Of a stretch of DNA of 64,000 bases, positions 52,162 through 63,895 are shown one piece after another. Under the pieces are notes generated by a model. It was not told the DNA's origin. It saw nothing but the letters and a program-made list of their open reading frames with translations, and ran no database searches. The stretch is taken from contig NW_027475133.1 in NCBI RefSeq assembly GCF_051020985.1, positions 2,604,001-2,668,000 of the forward strand. Reading direction: 5' to 3'. This stretch comes from Nomia melanderi (taxonomy: Eukaryota > Arthropoda > Insecta > Hymenoptera > Halictidae). The position numbers were made by a program, and so were the translations under genes. Positions within the stretch are counted from its first letter, which is position 1, and every line of letters starts with the position of its first letter.

Positions 52162-53736
52162 GGAACGACCTCGAACCACCAGGGGCCGAGAAAATTACAG
52201 ATATTCGGAATCCGTCACCCAAGGTCATGTGAAAATCCAGCATATATCTGGTGATATTTCGGGTGCTATTATAGATAGCGCAATAAACCAAAGTGAATTA
52301 TCTGCAGTAGGCCCTGGCGCATGCATCTGTGCAGCGGGAACGACCTCGGACAACCAGGGGCCGAGAAAGCCACAGACTCATGGGGCTGGACACTCACGGT
52401 TAGGGAAAAATCCAATATATATCTGGTGATATCTCGGGTGCTATTACAGATAGTACAATAAATCAAAGTGCACTGTCTGTAGGAGGCCCTGGCGCATGAA
52501 TCTCTGCAGCGGGAACGACCTCGGACCACCAGGGGCCGAGAAAACCACCGTCTCATGGGGACGGACACTCAGGGTCTGGCGAAAATCCACTATATATCTG
52601 GTGATATCTCGGGTGCTATTAGAGATAGCGCAATAAACCAAAGTGAATTATCTGCAGGAGGCCCTGGCGCATGAATCTGCGCAGCGGGAACGACCTCGGA
52701 CCACCAGGGGCCGAGAAAACCACAGTCTCATGGAGCCGGACACTCAGGGTCAGGGGAAAATCCAATATATATCTGGTGATATCTCGGGTGCTATTACAGA
52801 TAGCGCAATAAATCAAAGTGAATTATCTGCAGGAGGCCCTGGCGCATGAATCTGTGCAGCGGGAACGACCTCGGACCACCAGGGGCCGAGAAAACCACAG
52901 TCACATGGGGCCGGTCACTCAGGGTCAGGGGAAAATCCAATATATATCTGGTGATATCTCGGGTGCTATTAGATACAGCGCAATAAACCAAATTGAATTA
53001 TCTGCAGGAGGCCCTGGCGCATGAATCTGGGCAGCGGGAACGACCTCGGACCACCAGGGGCCGAGAAAACCACAGTCTAGTGGGGCCGGACACTCAGGGT
53101 CAGGGGAAAATCCAATATATATCTGGTGATATCTCGGGTGCTATTACAGATAGCGCAATAAATCAAAGTGAATTATCTGCAGGAGGCCCTGGCGCATGAA
53201 TCTGTGCAGCGGGAACGACCTCGGTCCACCAGGGGCCGAGAAAACCACCGTCTCATGGGGCTGGACACTCAGGGTGAGGGTAATATCCAATATATATCTG
53301 GTGATATCTCGGGTGCTATTACAGATAGCGCAATAAATCAAAGTGCATTGTCTGTAGGAGGCCCTGGCGCATGAACCTGTGCAGCGGCAACGACCTCGGA
53401 CGGCCAGGGGCCGAGAAAACCACAGTCTCATGGGGCCGGACACTCTGGGTCAGGGGAAAATCCAATATATATCTGGTGATATCTCGGGTGCTAATAGAGA
53501 TAGCGCAATAAACCAAAGTGAATTATCTGCAGGAGGCCCTGGCGCATGAATCTGTGCAGCGGGAACGACCTCGGACCACCAGGGGCCGAGAAAACGACCG
53601 TCTCATGGGGCAGGACACTCAGGGTCAGTGAAAAATCCAATATATATCTGGTGATATCTCGGGTGCTATTAGAGATAGCGCAATAAACCAAAGTGAATTA
53701 TCTGCAGGACGCCCTGGCGCATGAATCTGTGCAGCG
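52162..53736. repeat. HOR unit XZ, copy 2 (1575 bp)
   Basis: Partner of 47958-49532 at +4204 bp, with no difference noticed. It keeps ccagcatat in its D monomer. Confidence 0.88.
52168..52342. repeat. D monomer 12 (D1)
   Basis: Opens XZ copy 2, 875 bp after D monomer 11. Confidence 0.88.
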
Positions 53737-55065
53737 GGAACGACCTCGAACCACCAGGGGCCGAGAAAATTACAGATATTCGGAATCCGTCACCCAAGGT
53801 CATGTGAAAATCCAGAATATATCTGGTGATATTTCGGGTTTTATTATAGATAGCGCAATAAACCAAAGTGAATTATCTGCAGTAGGCCCTGGCGCATGCA
53901 TCTGTGCAGCGGGAACGACCTCGGACAACCAGGGGCCGAGAAAGCCACAGACTCATGGGGCTGGACACTCACGGTTAGGGAAAAATCCAATATATATCTG
54001 GTGATATCTCGGGTGCTATTACAGATAGTACAATAAATCAAAGTGCACTGTCTGTAGGAGGCCCTGGCGCATGAATCTCTGCAGCGGGAACGACCTCGGA
54101 CCACCAGGGGCCGAGAAAACCACCGTCTCATGGGGACGGACACTCAGGGTCTGGCGAAAATCCACTATATATCTGGTGATATCTCGGGTGCTATTAGAGA
54201 TAGCGCAATAAACCAAAGTGAATTATCTGCAGGAGGCCCTGGCGCATGAATCTGCGCAGCGGGAACGACCTCGGACCACCAGGGGCCGAGAAAACCACAG
54301 TCTCATGGAGCCGGACACTCAGGGTCAGGGGAAAATCCAATATATATCTGGTGATATCTCGGGTGCTATTACAGATAGCGCAATAAATCAAAGTGAATTA
54401 TCTGCAGGAGGCCCTGGCGCATGAATCTGTGCAGCGGGAACGACCTCGGACCACCAGGGGCCGAGAAAACCACAGTCACATGGGGCCGGTCACTCAGGGT
54501 CAGGGGAAAATCCAATATATATCTGGTGATATCTCGGGTGCTATTAGATACAGCGCAATAAACCAAATTGAATTATCTGCAGGAGGCCCTGGCGCATGAA
54601 TCTGGGCAGCGGGAACGACCTCGGACCACCAGGGGCCGAGAAAACCACAGTCTAGTGGGGCCGGACACTCAGGGTCAGGGGAAAATCCAATATATATCTG
54701 GTGATATCTCGGGTGCTATTACAGATAGCGCAATAAATCAAAGTGAATTATCTGCAGGAGGCCCTGGCGCATGAATCTGTGCAGCGGGAACGACCTCGGT
54801 CCACCAGGGGCCGAGAAAACCACCGTCTCATGGGGCTGGACACTCAGGGTGAGGGTAATATCCAATATATATCTGGTGATATCTCGGGTGCTATTACAGA
54901 TAGCGCAATAAATCAAAGTGCATTGTCTGTAGGAGGCCCTGGCGCATGAACCTGTGCAGCGGCAACGACCTCGGACGGCCAGGGGCCGAGAAAACCACAG
55001 TCTCATGGGGCCGGACACTCTGGGTCAGGGGAAAATCCAATATATATCTGGTGATATCTCGGGTG
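53737..55065. repeat. HOR unit XZ, copy 3, incomplete
   Basis: Begins with an X that carries ccagaatat, as the second XY does, but continues into Z instead of Y. It leaves Z near 55.07 kb for module R. The expected order was X then Y, so this is a recombinant joining an XY-type X to a Z. It has a private ggttttattatag. Confidence 0.84.
53743..53917. repeat. D monomer 13 (D1, ccagaatat)
   Basis: Opens XZ copy 3. It combines ccagaatat with the private ggttttattatag. Confidence 0.87.
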
Positions 55066-55099
55066 CTATTACAGATAGCGCAATAAATCAAAGTGCATT

Positions 55100-56230
55100 G
55101 TCTGCAGGAGGCCCTGGCGCATGCATCTGTGCAGCGGGAACGACCTCGGACCACCAGGGGCCGAGAAAATCACCGTCTCATGGGGACGGGCACTCAGGGT
55201 CTGGGGAAAATCCAATATGTATCTGCTGATATCTCGGGTGCTATTAGAGATAGCGTAACAAACCAAAGTGCATTGTCTGTAGGAGGCCCTGGCGCATGAA
55301 TCTCTGCAGCGGGAACGACCTCTGACCACCAGGGGCCGAAAAAACAACAGTCTCATGGGGCCGGACACTCATGGTCAGGGTAAAATCCAATATATATCTG
55401 GTGATATCTCGGGTGCTATTACAGATAGCGCGATAAATCAAAGTGCATTGTCTGTAGGAGGCACTGGCGCATGAGTCTGTGCAGCAGGAACGACCTCGAA
55501 CCACCAGGGGCCGAGAAAATTACAGATATTCGGAATCCGTCACCCAAGGTCATGTGAAAATCCAGCATATATCTGGTGATATTTCGGGTGCTATTATAGA
55601 TAGCGCAATAAACCAAAGTGAATTATCTGCAGTAGGCACTGGCGCATGCATCTGTGCAGCGGGAACGACCTCGGACAACCAGGGGCCGAGAAAGCCACAG
55701 ACTCATGGGGCTGGACACTCAGGGTTAGGGAAAAATCCAATATATATCTGGTGATATCTCGGGTGCTATTACAGATAGTACAATAAATCAAAGTGCACTG
55801 TCTGTAGGAGGCCCTGGCGCATGAATCTGTGCAGCGGGAACGACCTCGGACCACCAGGGGCCGAGAAAACCACCGTCTCATGGGGACGGACACTCAGGGT
55901 CTGGCGAAAATCCACTATATATCTGGTGATATCTCGGGTGCTATTAGAGATAGCGCAATAAACCAAACTGCATTGTCTGTAGGAGGCCCTGGCGCATGAA
56001 TCTGTGCAGCGGGAGCGACCTCTGACCACAAGGGGCCGAGAAAACCACCGTCTCATGGGGCCGGACACTCAGGGTCGAGGAAAAATCCAATATATATCTG
56101 GTGATATCTCGGGTGCTAATAGAGATAGCGGAATAAATCAAAGTGCATTGTCTGTAGGAGGCCCTGGCGCATGAATCTGTGCAGCGGGAACGACCTCGGA
56201 CCACCAGGGGCCGAGAAAACCACAGTCTCA
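55100..56230. repeat. Module R, copy 4
   Basis: Runs from the gaaaatcaccgtctc/ggacgggcac monomer through the D monomer, the gggttaggg monomer and the gagcgacctctgacc monomer. It follows the broken third XZ directly. Confidence 0.82.
55493..55667. repeat. D monomer 14 (D1)
   Basis: Within module R copy 4. It is preceded by ggcactggcgcatgag rather than gcgaatgag, and its tail reads gcagtaggcactgg. Confidence 0.87.
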
Positions 56231-56717
56231 TGGGGCCGGACACTCAGGGTCAGGGGAAAATCCAGTATATATCTGGTGATATCTCGGGTGCTATTAGAGA
56301 TAGCGCAATAAGCCAAAGTGAATTATCTGCAGGAGGCCCTGGCGCATGAATCTGTGCAGCGGGAACGTCCTCGGACCTCCAGGGGCCGAGACAACCACCG
56401 TCTCAAGGGGCCGGACACTCAGGGTCAGGGTAAAATCCAATATGTATCTGGTGATATCTCGGGTGCTATTACAGATAGCGCAATAAATCAAAGTGCATTA
56501 TCTGTAGGTGGCCCTGTCGCATGAATCTGTGCAGCGGGAACGACCTCGGACCACCAGGGGCCGAAAAAACCACAGTCTCATGGGGCCGAACTCTCACGGT
56601 CAGGGTAAAATCCAATATATATCTGGTGATATCTCGGGTGCTATTACAGATAGCGCAATAAATCAAAGTGCATTGTCTGTAGGAGGCCCTGGCGCATGAA
56701 TCTGTGCAGTGGGAACG

Positions 56718-56893
56718 ACCTCGGACCACCAGGGGCCGAGAAAACGACCGTCTCATGGGGCCGGACACTCAGGGTCAGGGGAAAATCCAATATAGATCTG
56801 GTGATATCTCGGGGGCTATTAGAGATAGCGCGATAAATCAAGGTGAATTATCTGCAGGAGGCCCTGGCGCATGCATCTGTGGCAGCGGGAACG
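56718..56893. repeat. 176-bp monomer (ctgtggcagcggg), right-end HOR
   Basis: Same 1-bp insertion as at 42884; accompanied by cgggggctattag. It explains the +1 in the 1926-bp unit spacing. Confidence 0.82.
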
Positions 56894-57169
56894 ACCTCGG
56901 ATCACCAGGGGCCGAGAAAACCACCGTCTCATGGGGCCGGGCACTCAGGGTCTGGGGAAAATCCAATATATATCTGGTGATATCTCGGGTGCTATTAGAG
57001 ATAGCGTAATAAACCAAAGTGCATTGTCTGTAGGAGGCCCTGGCGCATGAATCTGTGCAGCGGGAACGACCTCGGACCACCACGGTCCGAAAAAACCACA
57101 GTCTCATGGGGCCGGACTCTCACGGTCAGGGTAAAATCCAATATATATCTGGTGATATCTCGGGTGCTA

Positions 57170-59095
57170 TTAGAGATAGCGCAATAAATCAAAGTGCATT
57201 GTCTGTAGGAGGCCCTGGCGCATGAATCTGCGCAGCGGGAACGACCTCGGACCACCAGGGGCCGAGAAAACTACAGTCTCATGCGGCCGGACACTCAGGG
57301 TCTGGGGAAAATCCAATATATATCTGGTGATATCTCGGGTCCTATTACAGATAGCGAAATAAATCAAAGTGCATTGTCTGTAGGAGGCCCTGGCGCATGA
57401 ATCTGTGCAGCGGGAACGACCTCGAACCACCAGGGGCCGAGGAAACCACAGTCTCATGGGGCCGGACACTCAGGGTCAGGGAAAAATCCAATATATATCT
57501 GGTGATATCTTGGGTGCTATTAGATATAGCGCAATAAACCAAAGTGCATTATCTGCAGGAGGCCCTGGCGCATGAATCTGTGCAACGGGAACGACCTCGG
57601 ACCACCAGGGGCCGAAAAATCCACAGTCTCATGGGGCCGGACACTCAGGGTCAGGGAAAAATCCAATATATATCTGGTGATATCTTGGGTGCTATTAGCG
57701 ATAGCGTAATAAACCAAAGTGAATTATCTGCAGGAGGCCCTGGCGCAAGAATCTGTGCAGCGGGAACGACCTCGGACCACCAGGGGCCGAGACAACAACC
57801 GTCTCATGGCGCCGGACACTCAGGGTCAGGGAAAAATCCAATATATATCTGGTGATATCTCGGGTTATATTACAGATAGCACAATAAATCAACGTGCATT
57901 GTCTGTAGGAGGCCCTGGCGCATGAATCTGAGCAGCGGGAACGACCTCGGACCACCAGGGGCCGAGACAACCACCGTCTCATGGGGCCGGACACTCAGGG
58001 TCAGGGGAAAATCCAATATATATCTGGTGATATCTCGGGTGCTATTACAGATAGAGCAATAAACCAAAGTGAATTATCTGCAGGAGGCCCTGGCGCATGA
58101 ATCTGTGCAGCGGGAACGACCTCGGGCCACCAGGGGCTGAGAAAACGACCGTCTCATGGGGCCGGACATTCAGGGTCAGTGAAAAATCCAATATATATCT
58201 GGTGATATCTCGGCTGCTATTACAGATAGCGGAATAAATCAAAGTGCATTGTCTGTAGGAGGCCCTGGCGCATGAATCTGTGCAGCGGGAACGACCTCGG
58301 ACTACCAGGGGCCGAGAAAACCACAGTCTCATGGGGCCGGACACTCAGGGTCAGGGTAAAATCCAATATGTATCTGGTGATATCTCGGGTGCTATTACAG
58401 ATAGCGCAATAAATCAAAGTGCATTATCTGTAGGTGGCCCTGTCGCATGAATCTGTGCAGCGGGAACGACCTCGGACCACCAGGGGCCGAAAAAACCACA
58501 GTCTCATGGGGCCGGACTCTCACGGTCAGGGTAAAATCCAATATATATCTGGTGATATCTCGGGTGCTATTACAGATAGCGCAATAAATCAAAGTGCATT
58601 GTCTGTAGGAGGCCCTGGCGCATGAATCTGTGCAGTGGGAACGACCTCGGACCACCAGGGGCCGAGAAAACGACCGTCTCATGGGGCCGGACACTCAGGG
58701 TCAGGGGAAAATCCAATATAGATCTGGTGATATCTCGGGTGCTATTAGAGATAGCGCGATAAATCAAGGTGAATTATCTGCAGGAGGCCCTGGCGCATGC
58801 ATCTGTGGCAGCGGGAACGACCTCGGATCACCAGGGGCCGAGAAAACCACCGTCTCATGGGGCCGGGCACTCAGGGTCTGGGGAAAATCCAATATATATC
58901 TGGTGATATCTCGGGTGCTATTAGAGATAGCGTAATAAACCAAAGTGCATTGTCTGTAGGAGGCCCTGGCGCATGAATCTGTGCAGCGGGAACGACCTCG
59001 GACCACCAGGGTCCGAAAAAACCACAGTCTCATGGGGCCGGACTCTCACGGTCAGGGTAAAATCCAATATATATCTGGTGATATCTCGGGTGCTA
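57170..59095. repeat. Right-end HOR unit 1 (1926 bp, 11 monomers + 1)
   Basis: Starts at module Q and runs through the gatatcttggg, gggttatattac, ggggctgagaaaacg, gtaggtggccctgtcgc and ctctcacggtcaggg monomers, with one 176-bp monomer. The next Q starts at 59096. Confidence 0.83.
58644..58819. repeat. 176-bp monomer (ctgtggcagcggg), third copy
   Basis: Near the end of HOR unit 1, 1926 bp after the copy at 56718. Confidence 0.82.
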
Positions 59096-60044
59096 TTAGA
59101 GATAGCGCAATAAATCAAAGTGCATTGTCTGTAGGATGCCCTGGCGCATGAATCTGTGCAGCGGGAACGACCTCGGACCACCAGGGGCCGAGAAAACTAC
59201 AGTCTCATGCGGCCGGACACTCAGGGTCTGGGGAAAATCCAATATATATCTGGTGATATCTCGGGTCCTATTACAGATAGCGAAATAAATCAAAGTGCAT
59301 TGTCTGTAGGAGGCCCTGGCGCATGAATCTGTGCAGCGGGAACGACCTCGAACCACCAGGGGCCGAGGAAACCACAGTCTCATGGGGCCGGACACTCAGG
59401 GTCAGGGAAAAATCCAATATATATCTGGTGATATCTTGGGTGCTATTAGATATAGCGCAATAAACCAAAGTGCATTATCTCCAGGAGGCCCTGGCGCATG
59501 AATCTGTGCAACGGGAACGACCTCGGACCACCAGGGGCCGAAAAATCCACAGTCTCATGGGGCCGGACACTCAGGGTCAGGGAAAAATCCAATATATATC
59601 TGGTGATATCTTGGGTGCTATTAGCGATAGCGTAATAAACCAAAGTGAATTATCTGCAGGAGGCCCTGGCGCAAGAATCTGTGCAGCGGGAACGACCTCA
59701 GACCACCAGGGGCCGAGACAACAACCGTCTCATGGGGCCGTACACTCAGGGTCAGGGAAAAATCCAATATATATCTGGTGATATCTCGGGTTATATTACA
59801 GATAGCACAATAAATCAACGTGCATTGTCTGTAGGAGGCCCTGGCGCATGAATCTGAGCAGCGGGAACGACCTCGGACCACCAGGGGCCGAGACAACCAC
59901 CGTCTCATGGGGCCGGACACTCAGGGTCAGGGTAAAATCCAATATATATCTGGTGATATCTCGGGTGCTATTACAGATAGCGCGATAAATCAAAGTGCAT
60001 TGTCTGTAGGAGGCACTGGCGAATGAGTCTGTGCAGCAGGAACG

Positions 60045-60219
60045 ACCTCGAACCACCAGGGGCCGAGAAAATTACAGATATTCGGAATCCGTCACCCAAG
60101 GTCATGTGAAAATCCAGCATATATCTGGTGATATTTCGGGTGCTATTATAGATAGCGCAATAAACCAAAGTGAATTATCTGCAGTAGGCCCTGGCGCATG
60201 CATCTGTGCAGCGGGAACG
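60045..60219. repeat. D monomer 15 (D1)
   Basis: The only D monomer in the right-end HOR. It brings its usual neighbours (ggcactggcgaatgag before, gggttaggg after), so a whole D-bearing segment was transferred. Confidence 0.88.
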
Positions 60220-60394
60220 ACCTCGGACAACCAGGGGCCGAGAAAGCCACAGACTCATGGGGCTGGACACTCAGGGTTAGGGAAAAATCCAATATATATC
60301 TGGTGATATCTCGGGTGCTATTACAGATAGTACAATAAATCAAAGTGCACTGTCTGTAGGAGGCCCTGGCGCATGAATCTGTGCAGCGGGAACG

Positions 60395-60570
60395 ACCTCG
60401 GACCACCAGGGGCCGAGAAAACCACCGTCTCATGGGGCCGGGCACTCAGGGTCTGGGGAAAATCCAATATAGATCTGGTGATATCTCGGGGGCTATTAGA
60501 GATAGCGCGATAAATCAAGGTGAATTATCTGCAGGAGGCCCTGGCGCATGCATCTGTGGCAGCGGGAACG
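60395..60570. repeat. 176-bp monomer (ctgtggcagcggg), fourth copy
   Basis: Follows the D segment in unit 2. It has cgggggctattag like the copy at 56718, not cgggtgctattag like 58644. Confidence 0.8.
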
Positions 60571-60846
60571 ACCTCGGATCACCAGGGGCCGAGAAAACCA
60601 CCGTCTCATGGGGCCGGGCACTCAGGGTCTGGGGAAAATCCAATATATATCTGGTGATATCTCGGGTGCTATTAGAGATAGCGTAATAAACCAAAGTGCA
60701 TTGTCTGTAGGAGGCCCTGGCGCATGAATCTGTGCAGCGGGAACGACCTCGGACCACCACGGTCCGAAAAAACCACAGTCTCATGGGGCCGGACTCTCAC
60801 GGTCAGGGTAAAATCCAATATATATCTGGTGATATCTCGGGTGCTA

Positions 60847-62246
60847 TTAGAGATAGCGCAATAAATCAAAGTGCATTGTCTGTAGGAGGCCCTGGCGCAT
60901 GAATCTGCGCAGCGGGAACGACCTCGGACCACCAGGGGCCGAGAAAACTACAGTCTCATGCGGCCGGACACTCAGGGTCTGGGGAAAATCCAATATATAT
61001 CTGGTGATATCTCGGGTCCAATTACAGATAGCGAAATAAATCAAAGTGCATTGTCTGTAGGAGGCCCTGGCGCATGAATCTGTGCAGCGGGAACGACCTC
61101 GAACCACCAGGGGCCGAGGAAACCACAGTCTCATGGGGCCGGACACTCAGGGTCAGGGAAAAATCCAATATATATCTGGTGATATCTTGGGTGCTATTAG
61201 ATATAGCGCAATAAACCAAAGTGCATTATCTGCAGGAGGCCCTGGCGCATGAATCTGTGCAACGGGAACGACCTCGGACCACCAGGGGCCGAAAAATCCA
61301 CAGTCTCATGGGGCCGGACACTCAGGGTCAGGGAAAAATCCAATACATATCTGGTGATATCTTGGGTGCTATTAGCGATAGCGTAATAAACCAAAGTGAA
61401 TTATCTGCAGGAGGCCCTGGCGCAAGAATCTGTGCAGCGGGAACGACCTCGGACCACCAGGGGCCGAGACAACAACCGTCTCATGGGGCCGGACACTCAG
61501 GGTCAGGGAAAAATCCAATATATATCTGGTGATATCTCGGGTTATATTACAGATAGCACAATAAATCAACGTGCATTGTCTGTAGGAGGCCCTGGCGCAT
61601 GAATCTGAGCAGCGGGAACGACCTCGGACCACCAGGGGCCGAGACAACCACCGTCTCATGGGGCCGGACACTCAGGGTCAGGGGAAAATCCAATATATAT
61701 CTGGTGATATCTCGGGTGCTATTACAGATAGAGCAATAAACCAAAGTGAATTATCTGCAGGAGGCCCTGGCGCATGAATCTGTGCAGCGGGAACGACCTC
61801 GGGCCACCAGGGGCTGAGAAAACGACCGTCTCATGGGGCCGGACATTCAGGGTCAGTGAAAAATCCAATATATATCTGGTGATATCTCGGCTGCTATTAC
61901 AGATAGCGGAATAAATCAAAGTGCATTGTCTGTAGGAGGCCCTGGCGCATGAATCTGTGCAGCGGGAACGACCTCGGACCACCAGGGGCCGAGAAAACCA
62001 CAGTCTCATGGGGCCGGACACTCAGGGTCAGGGTAAAATCCAATATGTATCTGGTGATATCTCGGGTGCTATTACAGATAGCGCAATAAATCAAAGTGCA
62101 TTATCTGTAGGTGGCCCTGTCGCATGAATCTGTGCAGCGGGAACGACCTCGGACCACCAGGGGCCGAAAAAACCACAGTCTCATGGGGCCGGACTCTCAC
62201 GGTCAGGGTAAAATCCAATATATATCTGGTGATATCTCGGGTGCTA
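60847..62246. repeat. Right-end HOR unit 3 (1400 bp, 8 monomers)
   Basis: Same order as unit 1 but without the last three monomers, including the 176-bp one. The Q module follows the ctctcacggtc monomer directly, through a hybrid front (gaaaacgaccgtctcatggggcc with ggtctgggg) at about 62.32-62.4 kb. Confidence 0.84.
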
Positions 62247-63646
62247 TTACAGATAGCGCAATAAATCAAAGTGCATTGTCTGTAGGAGGCCCTGGCGCAT
62301 GAATCTGTGCAGTGGGAACGACCTCGGACCACCAGGGGCCGAGAAAACGACCGTCTCATGGGGCCGGACACTCAGGGTCTGGGGAAAATCCAATATATAT
62401 CTGGTGATATCTCGGGTCCTATTACAGATAGCGAAATAAATCAAAGTGCATTGTCTGTAGGAGGCCCTGGCGCATGAATCTGTGCAGCGGGAACGACCTC
62501 GAACCACCAGGGGCCGAGGAAACCACAGTCTCATGGGGCCGGACACTCAGGGTCAGGGAAAAATCCAATATATATCTGGTGATATCTTGGGTGCTATTAG
62601 ATATAGCGCAATAAACCAAAGTGCATTATCTGCAGGAGGCCCTGGCGCATGAATCTGTGCAACGGGAACGACCTCGGTCCACCAGGGGCCGAAAAATCCA
62701 CAGTCTCATGGGGCCGGACACTCAGGGTCAGGGAAAAATCCAATATATATCTGGTGATATCTTGGGTGCTATTAGCGATAGCGTAATAAACCAAAGTGAA
62801 TTATCTGCAGGAGGCCCTGGCGCAAGAATCTGTGCAGCGGGAACGACCTCGGACCACCAGGGGCCGAGACAACAACCGTCTCATGGGGCCGGACACTCAG
62901 GGTCAGGGAAAAATCCAATATATATCTGGTGATATCTCGGGTTATATTACAGATAGCACAATAAATCAACGTGCATTGTCTGTAGGAGGCCCTGGCGCAT
63001 GAATCTGAGCAGCGGGAACGACCTCGGACCACCAGGGGCCGAGACAACCACCGTCTCATGGGGCCGGACACTCAGGGTCAGGGGAAAATCCAATATATAT
63101 CTGGTGATATCTCGGGTGCTATTACAGATAGAGCAATAAACCAAAGTGAATTATCTGCAGGAGGCCCTGGCGCATGAATCTGTGCAGCGGGAACGACCTC
63201 GGGCCACCAGGGGCTGAGAAAACGACCGTCTCATGGGGCCGGACATTCAGGGTCAGTGAAAAATCCAATATATATCTGGTGATATCTCGGCTGCTATTAC
63301 AGATAGCGGAATAAATCAAAGTGCATTGTCTGTAGGAGGCCCTGGCGCATGAATCTGTGCAGCGGGAACGACCTCGGACCACCAGGGGCCGAGAAAACCA
63401 CAGTCTCATGGGGCCGGACACTCAGGGTCAGGGTAAAATCCAATATGTATCTGGTGATATCTCGGGTGCTATTACAGATAGCGCAATAAATCAAAGTGCA
63501 TTATCTGTAGGTGGCCCTGTCGCATGAATCTGTGCAGCGGGAACGACCTCGGACCACCAGGGGCCGAAAAAACCACAGTCTCATGGGGCCGGACTCTCAC
63601 GGTCAGGGTAAAATCCAATATATATCTGGTGATATCTCGGGTGCTA
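62247..63646. repeat. Right-end HOR unit 4 (1400 bp, 8 monomers)
   Basis: Repeats unit 3 at +1400 bp with few differences (ggtccaccagg near 62680). At its end the attagagat and gtaggatgccc variants match unit 1/2 monomers rather than unit 3, so the final join is not identical to the previous one. Confidence 0.84.
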
Positions 63647-63895
63647 TTAGAGATAGCGCAATAAATCAAAGTGCATTGTCTGTAGGATGCCCTGGCGCAT
63701 GAATCTGTGCAGCGGGAACGACCTCGGACCACCAGGGGCCGAGAAAACTACAGTCTCATGCGGCCGGACACTCAGGGTCTGGGTAAAATCCAATATATAT
63801 CTGGTGATATCTCGGGTCCTATTACAGATAGCGAAATAAATCAAAGTGCATTGTCTGTAGGAGGCCCTGGCGCATGAATCTGTGCAGCGGGAACG

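Larger units (their letters stand above)
59096..60846. repeat. Right-end HOR unit 2 (1751 bp, 10 monomers + 1)
   Basis: Begins like unit 1 for about five monomers. It then switches to a D-containing segment (59.97-60.4 kb) and returns to the unit at the 176-bp monomer. The fronts at 59796 and 60321 are hybrids, marking both edges of the replaced segment. Confidence 0.82.
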
